This document shows positions 1 through 11,922 of a stretch of 64,000 nucleotides of DNA, in pieces. The translations under genes were made by a program, and so were the position numbers. Under the pieces are notes generated by a model, which was not told where the DNA came from, ran no database searches, and worked only from the letters and a program-made list of their open reading frames with translations. Position 1 is the stretch's first letter. Each line of letters opens with the position of its first letter. The DNA comes from Diplosphaera chodatii (Eukaryota > Chlorophyta > Trebouxiophyceae > Prasiolales > Stichococcaceae), in assembly GCA_032358165.1 (NCBI GenBank), contig JAALGY010000032.1:992001-1056000 (forward strand). The letters are read 5' to 3'.

Positions 1-687
1 TCCTATTCAACTATCTGGCAGAGCACAGTGCTAGCCGTGACATCTGCGCACATTGACCAGGAGCGTGGCGGTGGCAAAGACCAGCTTGGCGCACTCCACC
101 ATGAGGTTGATCGCCACAGGGTGAAAGCTGTATTTGCCATCTGCATTCTTCGCCATGTGCACCAACACCGGCGCAAGGCCGATGAAGAAGCAGTCTGCGG
201 CGACCAGCCACACCTGTAAGGCCAGCGAGGCAGCCATCTCATCCTGCTTGCAGCCTGCCAGTTGCCCTGATATAAAGTGCAGGATCAAACTCAGGGCACA
301 GTGTAAGACAGGCGAGGAGAGCCTTGGTGTTACTGCAGCTCTACATCGACGCTTGCCTTCCAGGCGCGGCCATGCCAGCCTGGCGGAGCGCTTGTGCTGG
401 GCTGTTGTGCGTATGCCTTGAACGCAGGCGCCCCCTGCACGGTGACATCAGGGTGTACCGCACATGCTCCAACACACGGCCACGCAGTTCTTCCCAACCT
501 CCCAGCAAGACTAGGATCTCATTGCACAGTGGAAGCTGGCAATGTGCACCTTGAAGGGTGTGCTTGTGCCGGTGAGGCCCCGGTCCACGCCATTCTGAGC
601 GCCGATGCTGCTCGCGGCAACCGGCGCATATCGCGGCGGCAGGTCGGCTGCATATGGTCCACTCTGCATGTGCATGTGCGTACTCAT
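1..687 (-). CDS. Nucleotide-sugar transporter, CMP-sialic-acid-transporter-like (5' part only)
   Basis: Two 5' exons are visible, about 687-550 and 246-52; the rest lies beyond the left edge. Exon 1 starts at the ATG at 687-685 and codes for a hydrophilic Pro/Ala-rich N-terminus ending before a GTGCAC donor. Exon 2 holds the first two membrane helices, with motifs VWLVAADCFFIGLAPVLVHM and INLMVECAKLVFA, ending at a GTGCGC donor. These resemble the start of the plant CMP-sialate-transporter-like (CSTLP) branch of the NST/DMT superfamily. Family members exchange nucleotide sugars for nucleoside monophosphates across the Golgi membrane. Plants and algae generally lack sialic acid, so the substrate is probably another nucleotide sugar (inference). 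The family is fairly sure, the substrate unknown. Confidence 0.72.
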
Positions 688-1429
688 GATTTGTGGCTAT
701 GTTCAAAGTGATCACACATGAAGTCACCGAAGTCCAGCCAGTACCACATGCATCATGCGCGCCATACCTTCATCCTGGCGCAGATGCTATGACCCGCTAG
801 GCATCTGTTTGCAGTCGGACATCGGGCCTTGAAGCGTTCAAAATAGCCTCAGGCTGCGCACTGTCGGCCCACGTCCCGGCACTGGGTACAGCACAGCCTA
901 TGCTCCCCTGCGATCTGGACAAGCTGACAGTCCGAAGCGCAGATGAGACAGCTGGTGCTGTGCCAGCGCTCAGCTAGTTTGTGCATAGAGACACATCAAC
1001 ACGAGTGAAACCTATGCTCACTACACAAGTCACTGCCACCTTCAACGATTGCTTCAGGTCAGTCGCAACTTTGCTTCTGTTGCGCTAGGCGTGCTGCGAA
1101 GACTTGCTGGGCTGACAGCTCAAAGCATGCGCGCGGTGGTGCTCGCCTCGATACATATGCCAGTGAGCAGCTTGTGTTTGCTATATGCGAGGATGCAGGC
1201 CCTGCCATGTGTACATCGGCGGCAGCTGCGGCGGGCACTTGGTATCAACAGGCCGACAACATGCTGCTTCCGTCATCCTCGTGCACAGTGCGCAATTCCC
1301 TCTGGCTGACATGCTGCAACACGATCAAAAACACTGCAGAAATCAATTATGAAGCTGTTGCCAGTTGCTGCTCGCTGATGACCGGTCCTCGCATGCGCTC
1401 TGCAGCAAACTATTACCAGTGGTGGCCGA
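688..1429. other. Intergenic region, nothing recognised
   Basis: This separates the 5' end of the nucleotide-sugar transporter gene from the 3' end of the mitochondrial carrier gene, both on the minus strand. It should contain the promoter of the former and the 3' UTR of the latter. Short open frames occur on both strands but none has a protein-like composition or a recognisable motif. Confidence 0.5.
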
Positions 1430-3096
1430 TCAGCTGCCGGCTGCTGGTGCAAGCTCCCCCCTTCGCTCAGCGGCTGCTCGCTTCATGAAGCGTTGAAGCA
1501 TCTCGAAGGTGGTGAAGGTGAGCGCTGCCGCTGGCGTCGTCCGCAGCAAGTTGGCAGAGCAGCCCCGGTAGAAACCATGGATGCCGTCCTGGGCCCATAT
1601 CTGCACAACAGCAGACAGAGAATGCGGTCATGCCGACGAGCCACGCGGGTCGCGGTCAGTGACATACCATGTGCACCAGCAGGAAGTGTCGACACGGCCA
1701 GCCGCACCCGTTTGGACGTCGTCACCAGGCCGCGGAAGGCGCCGGTGCCCTGGATGTGCATGTACGACCGGATGACCTCATGCGGGTAGGTCGCCGTGGA
1801 GGCCACCATCTTTGACGCCGCCGAGACGCAGACGAGCTCCATGGGCTTGAGCTGCTCGGTGTGGCCGCCCTCATTGCGTTCGGCCATCTGCCGGCAGGCA
1901 CATGCCACATAAATGGAAAGACGTTGAGCATTGCCGGCGTGAAGGTAGGGCCAAACAGGGTGGGCAAGCGAGGCGCACACCGACTCTGATAGTACCTTTC
2001 GCTTCAGGAACTCGTACAGCGGGAACTGAATCGCCACATGGGCAATGCCCAGCATAGTCGGGCCCAGCCCGCTGCAGAGCACACCCAATAGCACGGATTG
2101 GCTAGGCAGATCAGCCGGCGCTACTTCCACACGACATGCCCTCATGGATGCACATCTACTGAGGGCCATGAAGTGCAGTGCGACTGACTTCAACTCTGAC
2201 AGAATGGACTGTACCTGTACAGTCCATGCAGGCCCTCCTCCCTTGCCATGCGCAGCAGGGTGTTGAATGCGCCAGTGTACATTGGCCCTGTGGGCCGCCG
2301 CCACTTCAGCGCCATGTGCTGTGTCTGCAGCCGCGTCTTAGCCACCCACAGCGGGTTCGTCACCAGCTGCACAGTGAGTAAGTGGCAGTGTGTGTGACCC
2401 TTGATAACACGGTGCACGATATTGAATTGCAGTACACAAGCCAACACCCTACATGCTTCATGACCCTCTCAAACAGCGCTCGCTCTGATGGCGTGCCTGT
2501 GTGGCTAACCCAGCGACTGCAGCTGCCCCGATGTATGTTCCTGTGGTCGGCCTGCCATCTGCAACGACGTCGACAGCGTGTGTGTTTAAATACTAGATGT
2601 TTGCGGCACGGTCACCTGCAGGTACTGCAGGCCCGGCTGCGATGGAATTGCTCTTGCAATCGTAATGACTCACCATTAAAGCGGTCCGCAAAGGACACTT
2701 TCAACCGCTCGTACACGGTGAAGTAGACAGCCCAGTTTGGCAGCAGTGCTAGAAGTGTGGGGCTGAGGCCCCGGTACAGGCCATGCCATCCCTCCTCCCG
2801 CAAGATCTGCCTCAAACCACCTGGAAGAGCAACACAAGTGCACTATGTCAAATGGCCACAGCTGATTTACACTGTACATCGACATGGTTCAGGAGCTCAC
2901 CTCGCAAGTTGTATCCCAGCTCCCCTGCGTCGATGCTTTGCACTTGCATCCGCGTCTTCAACACATCCAGTGGGCACACAAACACTGCTGTTGCTGCGCC
3001 GGCAATGCCTCCGGCAAAGACATTGATGACGAAGGGGTCATCCAGCCCAGGCATCGGGCGCCCTGCGAGATGCATCAAGCCTGAAGGTGACCACAT
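1430..3096 (-). CDS. Mitochondrial carrier (SLC25), NAD+/folate/pyrimidine-nucleotide type
   Basis: Multi-exon gene with the three-repeat carrier fold. Repeat 1 (from ~3055) has FAGGIAGA and the [10 protein letters not shown] signature. Exon 2820-2674 codes for [20 protein letters not shown] and [12 protein letters not shown]. Repeat 2 has [14 protein letters not shown] (~2360); repeat 3 has [10 protein letters not shown] (~1775) and [14 protein letters not shown] (~1530). The NPLWV and YPHEVIR forms of the PX[DE]XX[KR] motif, with LLPNWAVYF, mark the NDT/PNC/folate branch; plant NDT1/NDT2 import NAD+ into organelles. The stop is TGA at 1432-1430. A small exon near 2560-2500, before TNPLWV, seems to need a GC-AG intron to stay in frame. 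The ATG at 3096 begins an open frame, but a further 5' exon cannot be excluded because possible acceptors precede GRPMPGLDD. Confidence 0.85.
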
Positions 3097-3871
3097 GTCT
3101 GGCCTTGCTGCACATGCGCTTGGGCTGCATCATACGCCCCGGCTACAATGTAGAGCTGCTCTATCTACGGTGCTGCCTGCTGACACCAGGCAAGCGAGCT
3201 GACGTGTCACGCCGTCATGAAACGCAATGCAAAGCTGTTTGCCCACCTGACCCTGCAGCTCTGCTGGGACAGCGCCTTGGCACACTCACACAGCGGCTGC
3301 GCGGGCCGCAAAAGGCGTCTAAAGCAGATAACAGGCAAGGGTGTGCTGCGCCAGCTGAACGCTGTCGTTACGACTTGGTTGTCATGAAGCCTTCTGGCCC
3401 ACTCTCCTTGCTGTGGCAGACCAAGCTAAGCCAAGCCGGGTGCAGCAGCCTCCTGAAGGAATTTCGACGATCGCGGCCACGCGTAGCGCTCCAGTGGCAT
3501 TCAACGGTGCACCTCTTCACGGCCGCCGTCGGCTACCAGTGTTTGAGTAGTGTGCACGGCATCAGCTAGAGCATGGAGCAGCGAGCGCCTGCACGTGCAT
3601 GGATCAGCACGTGAGGGCTGACCTGGCAGCCCTCGGCTGTGCAGACAGCGCAGCACACCGGCGAACCATTGATCGCCCTGCAGGCGTTGCCACCTGCTCT
3701 TCGTGCGATCTGTGCAGGCACCTGTGAGGAGGACGGCGCTCTCTGAAGCTGTACAAGATTTTTGATTTCAAGCAGCACAGCTGAAGGAGTGCTGCCTTCA
3801 CAAGTCTGACCGCTGTGGATCGACCATTTTGATACCGTCCTGCACGACCTCCGCATCAGGTTGTCTGCGTC
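3097..3871. other. Divergent intergenic region between carrier (-) and NSE3 (+)
   Basis: About 775 bp lie between the first codons of two divergently transcribed genes, so this presumably holds both promoters and 5' UTRs. A 160-codon plus-strand open frame at 3087-3569 has no recognisable domain and looks like chance. A small 5' exon of the carrier could lie here. I see no repeat or structured element. Confidence 0.4.
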
Positions 3872-5891
3872 ATGGTCAAATCAGGATCCGGTCGCAAGCG
3901 CCGGGCTGTGGCTGAGGCTGAGGCACCTGCGGAGCTGGACGCTGAGGGTGAAGCCCCACACTGCGTGCTGTGTCATGCTGACGGCAGCGATCGACCGCAC
4001 GCTGAGACCCCTGTTTTCTGTGTGTGTCACGCTTTGTGTTCTTGTCGCAGAGACTCTGGGGGCTGACGCGCCTGCAGACCATGGCGCCGCTCAGCCATCT
4101 CGCCACTCGTCGCAGCCGAACCCGTATTTTGACGACGATGACGAGGAGCTGCAGACTTACGAGAATGAGGCAATGCGCATCACTGCATCTTTACCCAGCC
4201 ACTGCCTCTTCTTGCTTTTTATGGTTTGCACAATGTCTTGCTGAGCAGCGGCCTGCTCTGATGCAGTTCCGTTTCTATGAGACGGAGGCCACTCGCGCGG
4301 CAGACGAGTCCAAGACGCCACTGTCGGCAACCGTGAGCATCCTGTCGTGCATACCCATTGTGGCAGCATGACATGCCCTGTGCCTCGCACAGTCGACCTC
4401 CGTGGCTTTTGCATGTTGACTGGCATGTGTGTGGATCTGCCTGGTCTACTTTCTCCGCAGGAGGAGGAGAAGCTGGTGAGGGATGTGATGCGGCACATGA
4501 TCTTCCGCAACCAGGTCAAGCCGGATGTGCCGGTTCCCCGCGCTGATCTCGCCAAGCTGTTTCCGGCGCAGGTGCAACTCCAAATACATTCCAACCACAG
4601 CTGTGCAGCGCCAGGCCAAGCTGATGCGTGTGAACAGTGAGAAGGCTGCAGTTCGACAACTAGGAAATGAGTGTGGTTCTGCAGCCGCACGGTGCGGCAT
4701 GCCAGCTTTGACGGTGTCGGGCAAGAATGCTGACGTTCATGGGTGTGCCACCCCGCAGCGGAAAGGCAGCTCCACCATGGTCATCAAGCTGGCGCAGGCC
4801 AAATTCCCAGATGCGCTGGGCATGGAGATGAAGGAGATCAGGATCCCCTCCGCCCGCACGAATGCAGGTGCCTTGCAAACCCTGTACATAAACGTCACTG
4901 GATGTCACACCATTTCCTTGACGGTTCGTCCCGCAGTTTGGCAGCACCATGTGCAGGCGTGACCGCTTGCCAAGTGCTCAGTCGGCAGGCCAGCATGTCC
5001 ATGCGCCTGGACAATCTTTGTGTCACGGTGCAGCCACCGACGATGGCGCGAAGTACTACGTCCTCCGAAGCTACCTGCCAAAGGCGGTGCGCAAGGACTT
5101 CCTGCAGCGGCGGGTGCCGGATGCACTGCCGACGCAGGCCTTCGAGCTCACGGTGCTGGCGCTCATCGTCATGAACGGCGACCGCATCTCTGATGGTGAG
5201 CTGGCGACCTGAAGTGTTGAGCCCCTGATGCGCAGCCTGGCTAGGACTGCATCAGTGAAAGGGTCATGCAGTGCGAGTTGTTGTCGGAGTGTTGTGGTTG
5301 GACTCTGTGTTGCCACCCTGCTCCAGGCACTTTTGAAGCCTTCTCAGCAGAGCGCTGTGCTGTCCTTGGTCTTACCACGAAAGCCATCACCTGCAGATGA
5401 TCTTTGGCGGCTGCTGGATGATGTGGGCATCCAGGTCGGCCCGACGTCCAAGGCACATCCTGTGTTCGGCAAGCCTGAGGACCGCATCAAGGCCATGATC
5501 CAGAAGAAGTATGTTACTTGATAGGATGTAGTTCTGCACATGGGGATTAGCTCCTCCTTTTGCCGTCAAGTGCTGGCCTATACAGTCATGCTGTTCATGC
5601 CAATCCGCTGCGTATGCTGGTTGCAGGTATCTTAGAGAGCAGAAGGGGCGGGGCGGGGACCAGGGGAAGACGTATGAGTGGGGCACAAATGCTGATGATG
5701 AGATCACCAGGGCAAAGGTCGACGACTTCATCAGACAGGTAGGAACTGTTGATGTTCAACGATGACGGTGTCAGTGATGATCGAGATCCGCCCTTGCGAG
5801 TACATGAACAGGTGGAACATGGTCCCTGATGCTGAGCTGACTGCTATGCCATATCATAACCTTGCAGACAATAGACGCCGACGCCACTTGA
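3872..5891 (+). CDS. NSE3: MAGE-domain protein, SMC5-SMC6 complex subunit NSE3
   Basis: About nine exons. The N-terminus is short, basic then acidic (MVKSGSGRKRR, then a DDDDEE tract near 4130). The MAGE homology domain follows: EEEKLVRDVMRHMIFRNQ (~4461-4515), ADLAKLFPAQ, FPDALGMEMKEI (~4803-4838), YYVLRSYLPKAVRKDF (~5055), LTVLALIVMNGDRIS (~5150-5193), DDLWRLLDDVGI (~5396) and a C-terminal winged-helix piece with KTYEWGTNA (~5670). The last exon gives TIDADAT and a TGA at 5889-5891; its phase joins correctly to the preceding exon. Outside placental mammals MAGE is usually a single-copy gene for NSE3, which with NSE1 and NSE4 forms the ubiquitin-ligase/bridge module of SMC5/6 in recombinational repair. 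Exons between 4140 and 4460 are uncertain; one at ~4268-4330 codes for FRFYETEATRAADESK. Confidence 0.85.
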
Positions 5892-6311
5892 TTGCGTCCA
5901 ATCTCAGACGCACACACCTGGCAGCTACATACCGTGTAGACTTCACAAGTTCGACTGAATGACCTTGACCAACTCCGAATGCTGACGACGATATATGATG
6001 GTTGAATGTCAGGTCCTGGAACTTGCCTGTCCGACAGCAGCCCTATCAAGCAGATTGAAGCAATGCTGCCACAATCTCGTAATCCCAAGTTACGATATGA
6101 AGCAAAGCATGGCGAGGTGAATGTGAGCGTGCAACTTCAGTGCACTGCCTCCTCAAGGATACTCTGCGACCCAGACTGAACTCTTACACCTAGATCCCTT
6201 GCATTCTCGGGAACACCATGCTGAACCCCAACTGGCGTAGGGGTGAAGCTGCCACCTTGACATGATGCACGATGCAACACGAGCTCATGCTATGATACTT
6301 TGCGGCACCGC
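5892..6311. other. Convergent intergenic region
   Basis: This lies between the stop codons of NSE3 (+) and the POT transporter (-), so it should hold two 3' UTRs and poly(A) sites. No open frame of note, repeat or RNA-like element was seen. Confidence 0.45.
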
Positions 6312-9300
6312 CTAGCGCAGCGGGAAGGCGGGCTGCTGGCCCTGGAACGCAAGCGAGCGGCCGTAGATGCCGACGTCCTCTTCGGGGTGCATGCTGGCGC
6401 CGCGCGCGATGTCGATCCCACGCGTCTGCCCGGGCTGCGGCTGCGAGCAGGGACAGTGGACGGTGTCATGCAGGGTCCCAAGGGCCATGTCCGGATTCGC
6501 AGCATTCAGACTCAGTAGGACACAGGGCAGGACTGCATGGTATGCCAGACGGACGCCACACAGGCCGACAGGCCAGAGCAGCAAGCAAGGTAGACTGCTG
6601 GCATCGGCCACATGACATGGCATGCTGCGCCTGGGGCGTGGCTCCAGGGGGGGAACGGCGCGCACCAGGGAGACGCCAGAGACGATGCGGGGGCGGACCC
6701 AGCGGGGGGCGGTGCCGCGGGGCGCCTTGAGCGGCTGCACCCGCGGCTTGTCCAGCGCCTTGTACTCGTAGCGCGACGCCACCCACAGGAACAGCACCAG
6801 GTTCACCAGCATCAGGCCTGCGGCAGCGCGACAGCGTGGTCAGATTGCAGTGCATACACGGTTTCACTGCTGGCCACGGGAGCAGCAGCGAGGCCACCAG
6901 CAGCAGGGCTGCAGCATGAAATCCTGGCACGGCCGCTCACCCTAGAAGGCAATGCAACAAGTATGATGCTAGAATGAGGCCTTCGTCTGCCAGTTGCAGA
7001 TCATGGCACACTGCAGCATGAGAAGGTGCCCCACCCGCCAGCAGCAGGAAGAACAGGTCCACGCGTCCATGGTTCAGGTCATTCTGCGGCGCAACATGAT
7101 CAGGATGAATAACTCTTGCATCGAGTCGAGCGTACGATAGATGGCGAACATAGCCCACCACACGGGAAGGCAGCGTGCCAGAGATGATTGAAGATTGGGC
7201 AGTCTCAGCTCACCGGCAGCCACCCGTGCTTTGCGCCTGCAACGCCCACTGACCTGCTCCAACAGCACAGTGCCAGTAAGCAGGAGTGATACTTCGACAT
7301 GAACTGGTACAAGCTTACCGCATCAAGGGACTGCACACGCTGGTGGTCCACCAACACATGACACTGCGCACCAGCGGCCGACGCAGTAGACGAGGGCGCC
7401 GGACAGGTAGGAGCCGATGCACACCGACAGCAGCTGCAGCGCCATGGAGCAGCTGCGCATCACCATGGGCGCCTGGTCGTAGAAGAACTCCAGCTGCCCG
7501 ATGGACGCCAGGATCTGCGTGCACAGAACAGCACATCAAGCCTAGACGACGAGTGGTTAACTATGAACTGCACAAGCAGCGTGCAGCTGTGTTGTGCATG
7601 ACTGGTGAGCAGGCCATTGTTCCCGTGGCATTGACTGAGCACCCAAGGGCACAGCATGTGATTGCTGTTGCAAGGGCCACGCGCACCTCTGAGAGGCCGA
7701 CCAGCAGATACTGCAAAAGACACATCATATGTCAGGATCACAAGGCATTCTGGAGGCTCACGACACCTCTTTACAAGATCTGACATGCATTCGGCCTGCA
7801 AAGAGCAGTTCACGGTCTGCAGGTGGGATCTCCCACAGGGCAAGGGCCTGCGCACCTGGGGAATCTGCCAGAAGACGGACATGTCGACGACCCTGATGTG
7901 GTGCAAATCGGGTTCCGTGGACTTGTGAAAGGCGCCGCTGTGGAAAAGAGTCAGCCGGCGGTGCTCCACCCACGCTGACACCAGCATGCTCAGCGCGCAC
8001 ACCACTAGCCCCCAGCCTGTATTGGCAATCATATGCAGGTGTCGTGCAATGCACAAAAGTCAGCACCGTTTCCTAGCTCATGATGCATGTGGATGCAAGC
8101 TTGCACGCAGAGCATCTGCAGACGCAATGACAGCATATACAGTGTCAACCACGCCACGTCTCAGCAAGAGGCCGCATGATGCAGGCAACCCACGGCCAAG
8201 AGCTAGTCTGCCAGACGCCCACCAATGCGCTGCAGAAGTGTCATCTTCTTGCCAAATCGCGACAGCAGAGGTACGAACACACGATCGTACACCGGGATCA
8301 GCCCGATGATGGCCAGGATGTTGAAGAGCTGCACATGAATGGCAAGCGTCAGTGCACGGTGTGGGGACGATTAATTGTCGTGATGCTCGTGTTGCTTCAA
8401 GTGCTTGAAATTGAGGCATACTCAAATTATGCTCAATTGCTGAAGTGCGCACCGATAAACTAGCTGCTGGGATGAAGAATTTGCCGCCAAACATGGAGCG
8501 CTCCATCTGTGTACCCTGCACACTTACACTGCTGCGGGGTGAGCCCTCGCCTCGTTGGATATGCAAGCAGCTCATGTTGCAAGACGCAGCACCTGCAGGC
8601 ATCTGCTACATCAGCACCTCCGTGCAAGCACAGCATGAGTGGGGAGCGGCGCGCCTGCATGATGAAGAAGGTGCCCATCTGCGCGTACACGGTCCAGTAC
8701 AGGATGGTGGTGAAGAACACCGGCAGCAGGCGCACCACCATGCGCACCTCCTCCACCTGCTCCGGGGTGTACCCCTCCACCACCAGCCCTGGGGTGGAAA
8801 GACACACCAGTGTCAGCTGCAGTCAGGGGCAGCCTGCCTGCAATGTATATTGCGAACTGCTGACCGTAGCGCCGGCCCAATCAAGTTTGCCAATGTTGTG
8901 GGTGGGTCCTGCGGACGGCACAGCTGGACGGGATACTGTTTCAGAGTTGCGCGCTGCTTGACCAGTGCATGTCCTGACAGCTGCATACTTGTTCGACCTG
9001 CTGTGCAACCGCAGTCTGTAGGTAGCCATCTGCCACGGAACGTGTGTTGCTTGTGGCCTGGCGCTTATCAGAGAACAGGGCAGCCCAAAGCCGCACCTTC
9101 GGGCGCGCTGGTGTCCTTCACCGCGTTGTCAAGCCACATGTACGAGTGTGTCTTGCGCATCGCGGCAGCGATGCCTTCAGGCAGGTTGACAGGCCCATCG
9201 TAGCCGGAGCTGCTTCCTGTTGCCTGCGGCCGCTTGCGCTTGAAGCTATTTTTGATGGCTGCCTTGACCACCTTCACCACACGCTCTACTGGGCTGCAGG

Positions 9301-11043
9301 CAGGAGAAGGCCACTTGTGTGAGCCCAGGAACTGACAGTTACAGGGTCAATACTGGAGGGTGCAATGTGTCTGGGAACAGGTCCCAAGACAGCATACCGT
9401 GGTCGTCCTCAGAGTGATCTGCCAGGTGCACACAGCCTCACCTCTCTGTTGGTGGCACATGGGTGTAGTTCTTCGACCCCGCAACAAACAACCCGATGGC
9501 CAACACCATGGCAGCCGCTGGGATGCCGAAGCCAATCGCCCAGGAGATGTTGTCCTGCATGTTGGCAACACTGCGCTGTAACCACTGCACCTTGGCTATG
9601 TTGTCCCAAATGCTCTCCGCATGGAAACATGATATGCTGTAAAAGCTGCTGTCCTGCGTTGTACTACATTGTACTGCACTGTACCGCACCGACCTGAACG
9701 TACACAATCGCGGTGACTGCCAACAGTGAACCCAAATTGATAGCGAAATAGAACCAGTTGAAGAAGCTCTCCTTCTCGACCCGGTCCTGTTACACGCAGA
9801 TCATAATCCTCAGCACAGCGGCACGAGGCAGGCAGCACATCACCATTACCAGTGCACGAAGGTGCAGGAACTTCAGCACATCAGACGCACCCTGGGGTTT
9901 GCCTCGTCAAACTGGTCAGCGCCAAAGGCCGACACATTGGGCTTGATGCCGCCGGTGCCCAGCGCCACAATGTACAGTGACAGGTAGAATATCGAGTCCT
10001 GCGCCCAGCAGTGTTCGTAGATTGTTGTGCATGTCACAGATACGACCGATCCATAGCATCAGACAGTCACCGCGGAGCAGCATAAAGATTTAAGCACCTG
10101 CAGCTTTTGCTTCTTCTTCTCGCCTGCACCGGGGAGCACCTGGTACACTGTTGTGCTGCCTGCCAGCAGCATCATGCCCTGCAGGACCGCAGCGCGTGCC
10201 GGAGTGAACAGCCGAAATTTGTTGCACATGCTTAGCCAGGAGCACTGACACTGGACCACATGTGGCACGCTGAAGCTGGGTACCATCAATAGCTCTTGGT
10301 GCCGCGTACCAGGACATAGATGCTGGAGAAGACCAAAATGGTCTTGTAGCGGCCCCAACGAGAGTCGGCCAACCATGCGCCAAGGAGCGGTGTGAGGTAG
10401 CAGGTGCCTGGCCACATGCAGTGCACACTTGAGCACATCAGTACCCATGAGCCTGATGTGAGCAGCCAGGGCAGTTGGTGCTCATCCGTCGTGTACGCAG
10501 TGCGCAGATTTCGTTGCCATCTGCAACATCCGCACCCTCGAACAGCTGCACCATGATTGCAGCAAAAGCTGGCTCCTCATACATCTCCGTGCGCATGTAT
10601 GTGATGAGGTTTGTGGCCAGCCTGCACATGACCCGCATGTACTTAAACGTCAGTATGCCAGAGAGCAGAGACACAGGGATGCCCACATGTCACAAACAGT
10701 GGAAAGAGGTTTCCCGCGGCGGCGTGCTGCAGACTGCGCACCCATAGTAGGCTAGCCGCTCGCAGAACTCGTTGCCTGCAGGAGACATGCAGATTGTCAG
10801 CACAGCGATGCACGTTCACCAACACCCCACGATGCGGGACCCGCATTGCAGGCCCAAAATATCCAGCCTCCTCCCCCGCAATGTCATGTCCACCGTACCC
10901 AGGATGAACGGGCAGACGGTGAACAGCGTGGACCGCTGCGAGTCCTGCGAAGCTCCTTCCAGCTCGTTCGCATTGCGGGAGTCGACCAGCAGGCCCAGCT
11001 GGTCCTCATGCTCCTCCCGCTCGGCATCGTCATCAAACCGCAT
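6312..11043 (-). CDS. Proton-coupled oligopeptide/nitrate transporter, NRT1/PTR (POT) family
   Basis: About 14 exons on the minus strand code for a 12-TM major-facilitator protein. Diagnostic motifs in order are NEFCERLAYYG (~10770), TPLLGAWLADSRWGRYKTI (~10385-10330), ALGTGGIKPNVSAFGADQFD (~9965-9905), ESFFNWFYFAINLGS (~9770-9730), WAIGFGIPAAAMVL (~9540), the hydrophilic central loop (~9280-9090), LLPVFFTTILYWTVYAQMGTF (~8740-8680), FIPAASL (~8470) and IPVYDRVFVPL (~8300). NEFCERL carries the E-x-x-E-R proton-coupling motif of POT transporters. The final exon ends with a hydrophilic tail and TAG at 6314-6312. Most plant and algal members import di/tripeptides or nitrate at the plasma membrane or tonoplast; the substrate cannot be told from sequence. 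The first in-frame ATG is at 11043 (MRFDDDAEREE); upstream is an acceptor-like CTGCAG, so a 5' exon may exist. Confidence 0.88.
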
Positions 11044-11922
11044 CTCTGCAGCGGCCACCCGCCGGCCCTGTGTGTATGGGAGCGGGAATACTGATGGACA
11101 CGCTCACAAAGGGGCGCAGCGCCAGGTGGCTATAGCGAATAGCACGCAGTGTGCCAGAGCGCCTCCATGGCCTATGTCTTCAGCACCAGTTGTACACAGT
11201 TGTACAGCACAAAACGACATGCATGGCCAAGCTGAAAGCTTGTCTCTCTGTGCAGTCCTACACGGTCATTGCCCATTGCACAGCTGGTATGCACCCAATG
11301 AACCCCATGACCGTCAGACACAGTCTGCTCCCAGGCCAGGCGGCATCATGTCACGCCGTGCAAGCACACAAAGCAGACTCACCGCCTGTGCGATGCCAAA
11401 ACGGCTGCACTAACACGGCGCTCTTCTCATCTTCTCATGTATTGCAATCAAAGAGCACTGCCGCCTCGCCCCGACAGCCGGCTTGCAGGTGCGAGTACAC
11501 ACCACCGACCGTATGTGTGCAAGCCAACGCCCAGCCAGCACGAGCTAACCGCCCTCAACCGGGCCTGCAACCCTGGCGTGTATGAGTCTTCAGCACCAGT
11601 CCCTACCAGTGGCGTGATGTGCACTGCCTACGAGGCTACGGCTCTCAAGAGCTGCTGCGTTTGTCATGAACCCTGCTGATGCGAGGTTCATCTCTTCAGC
11701 AATCCTGGCCACTTCCAGCATGGGGATCCACGTGACGACCTGAGAAGCTTTTGCCGCACACACACAATCAGCACACCTGCGCGATCAAAACTACACAGAT
11801 GCGGCTTGGCGCTTCTAGCTCTCGCTCTGATATCTGTGCATTGCATCTGCGACCGTGCGCCTGGTGGTTGGGTACCCTAGCGACGCCGTGCTGATATCTG
11901 CGCCTTGCGAGACTTCAGCACG
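11044..11922. other. Divergent promoter region between POT transporter (-) and purine permease (+)
   Basis: About 880 bp separate the first visible codons of two divergent plasma-membrane-type transporter genes. Open frames inside it show no domain. Two copies of the nonamer TGATATCTG lie at 11828-11836 and 11892-11900, the second 22 bp before the permease ATG. A 5' exon of the POT gene could also be here. Confidence 0.45.
11828..11900. promoter_or_regulatory. Duplicated TGATATCTG element upstream of purine permease
   Basis: The same nine bases occur twice, 64 bp apart, just upstream of the permease start codon. Each contains the palindrome GATATC, so a GATA core reads on both strands. GATA factors control nitrogen-source genes in fungi and plants. 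Whether that holds for this alga is inference, and two 9-mers could be chance. Confidence 0.25.

Noticed and set aside
341..727. 128-codon minus-strand open frame at the left edge.
   Set aside because: It is a shadow frame of the real first exon (687-550) of the nucleotide-sugar transporter.
1483..2304. 273-codon minus-strand frame read as one exon.
   Set aside because: It reads through introns of the mitochondrial carrier; carrier motifs occur in separate pieces and in two frames, with the true C-terminus ending at 1430.
3087..3569. 160-codon plus-strand open frame.
   Set aside because: Composition is Cys/Arg/Leu-rich without domains, and it sits in the divergent promoter space; looks like a chance frame.
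11044..11058. Five-codon N-terminal extension (MAAAE) for the POT transporter.
   Set aside because: Its first codon is GTG; the first ATG is at 11043, and the sequence before it looks like an intron acceptor.
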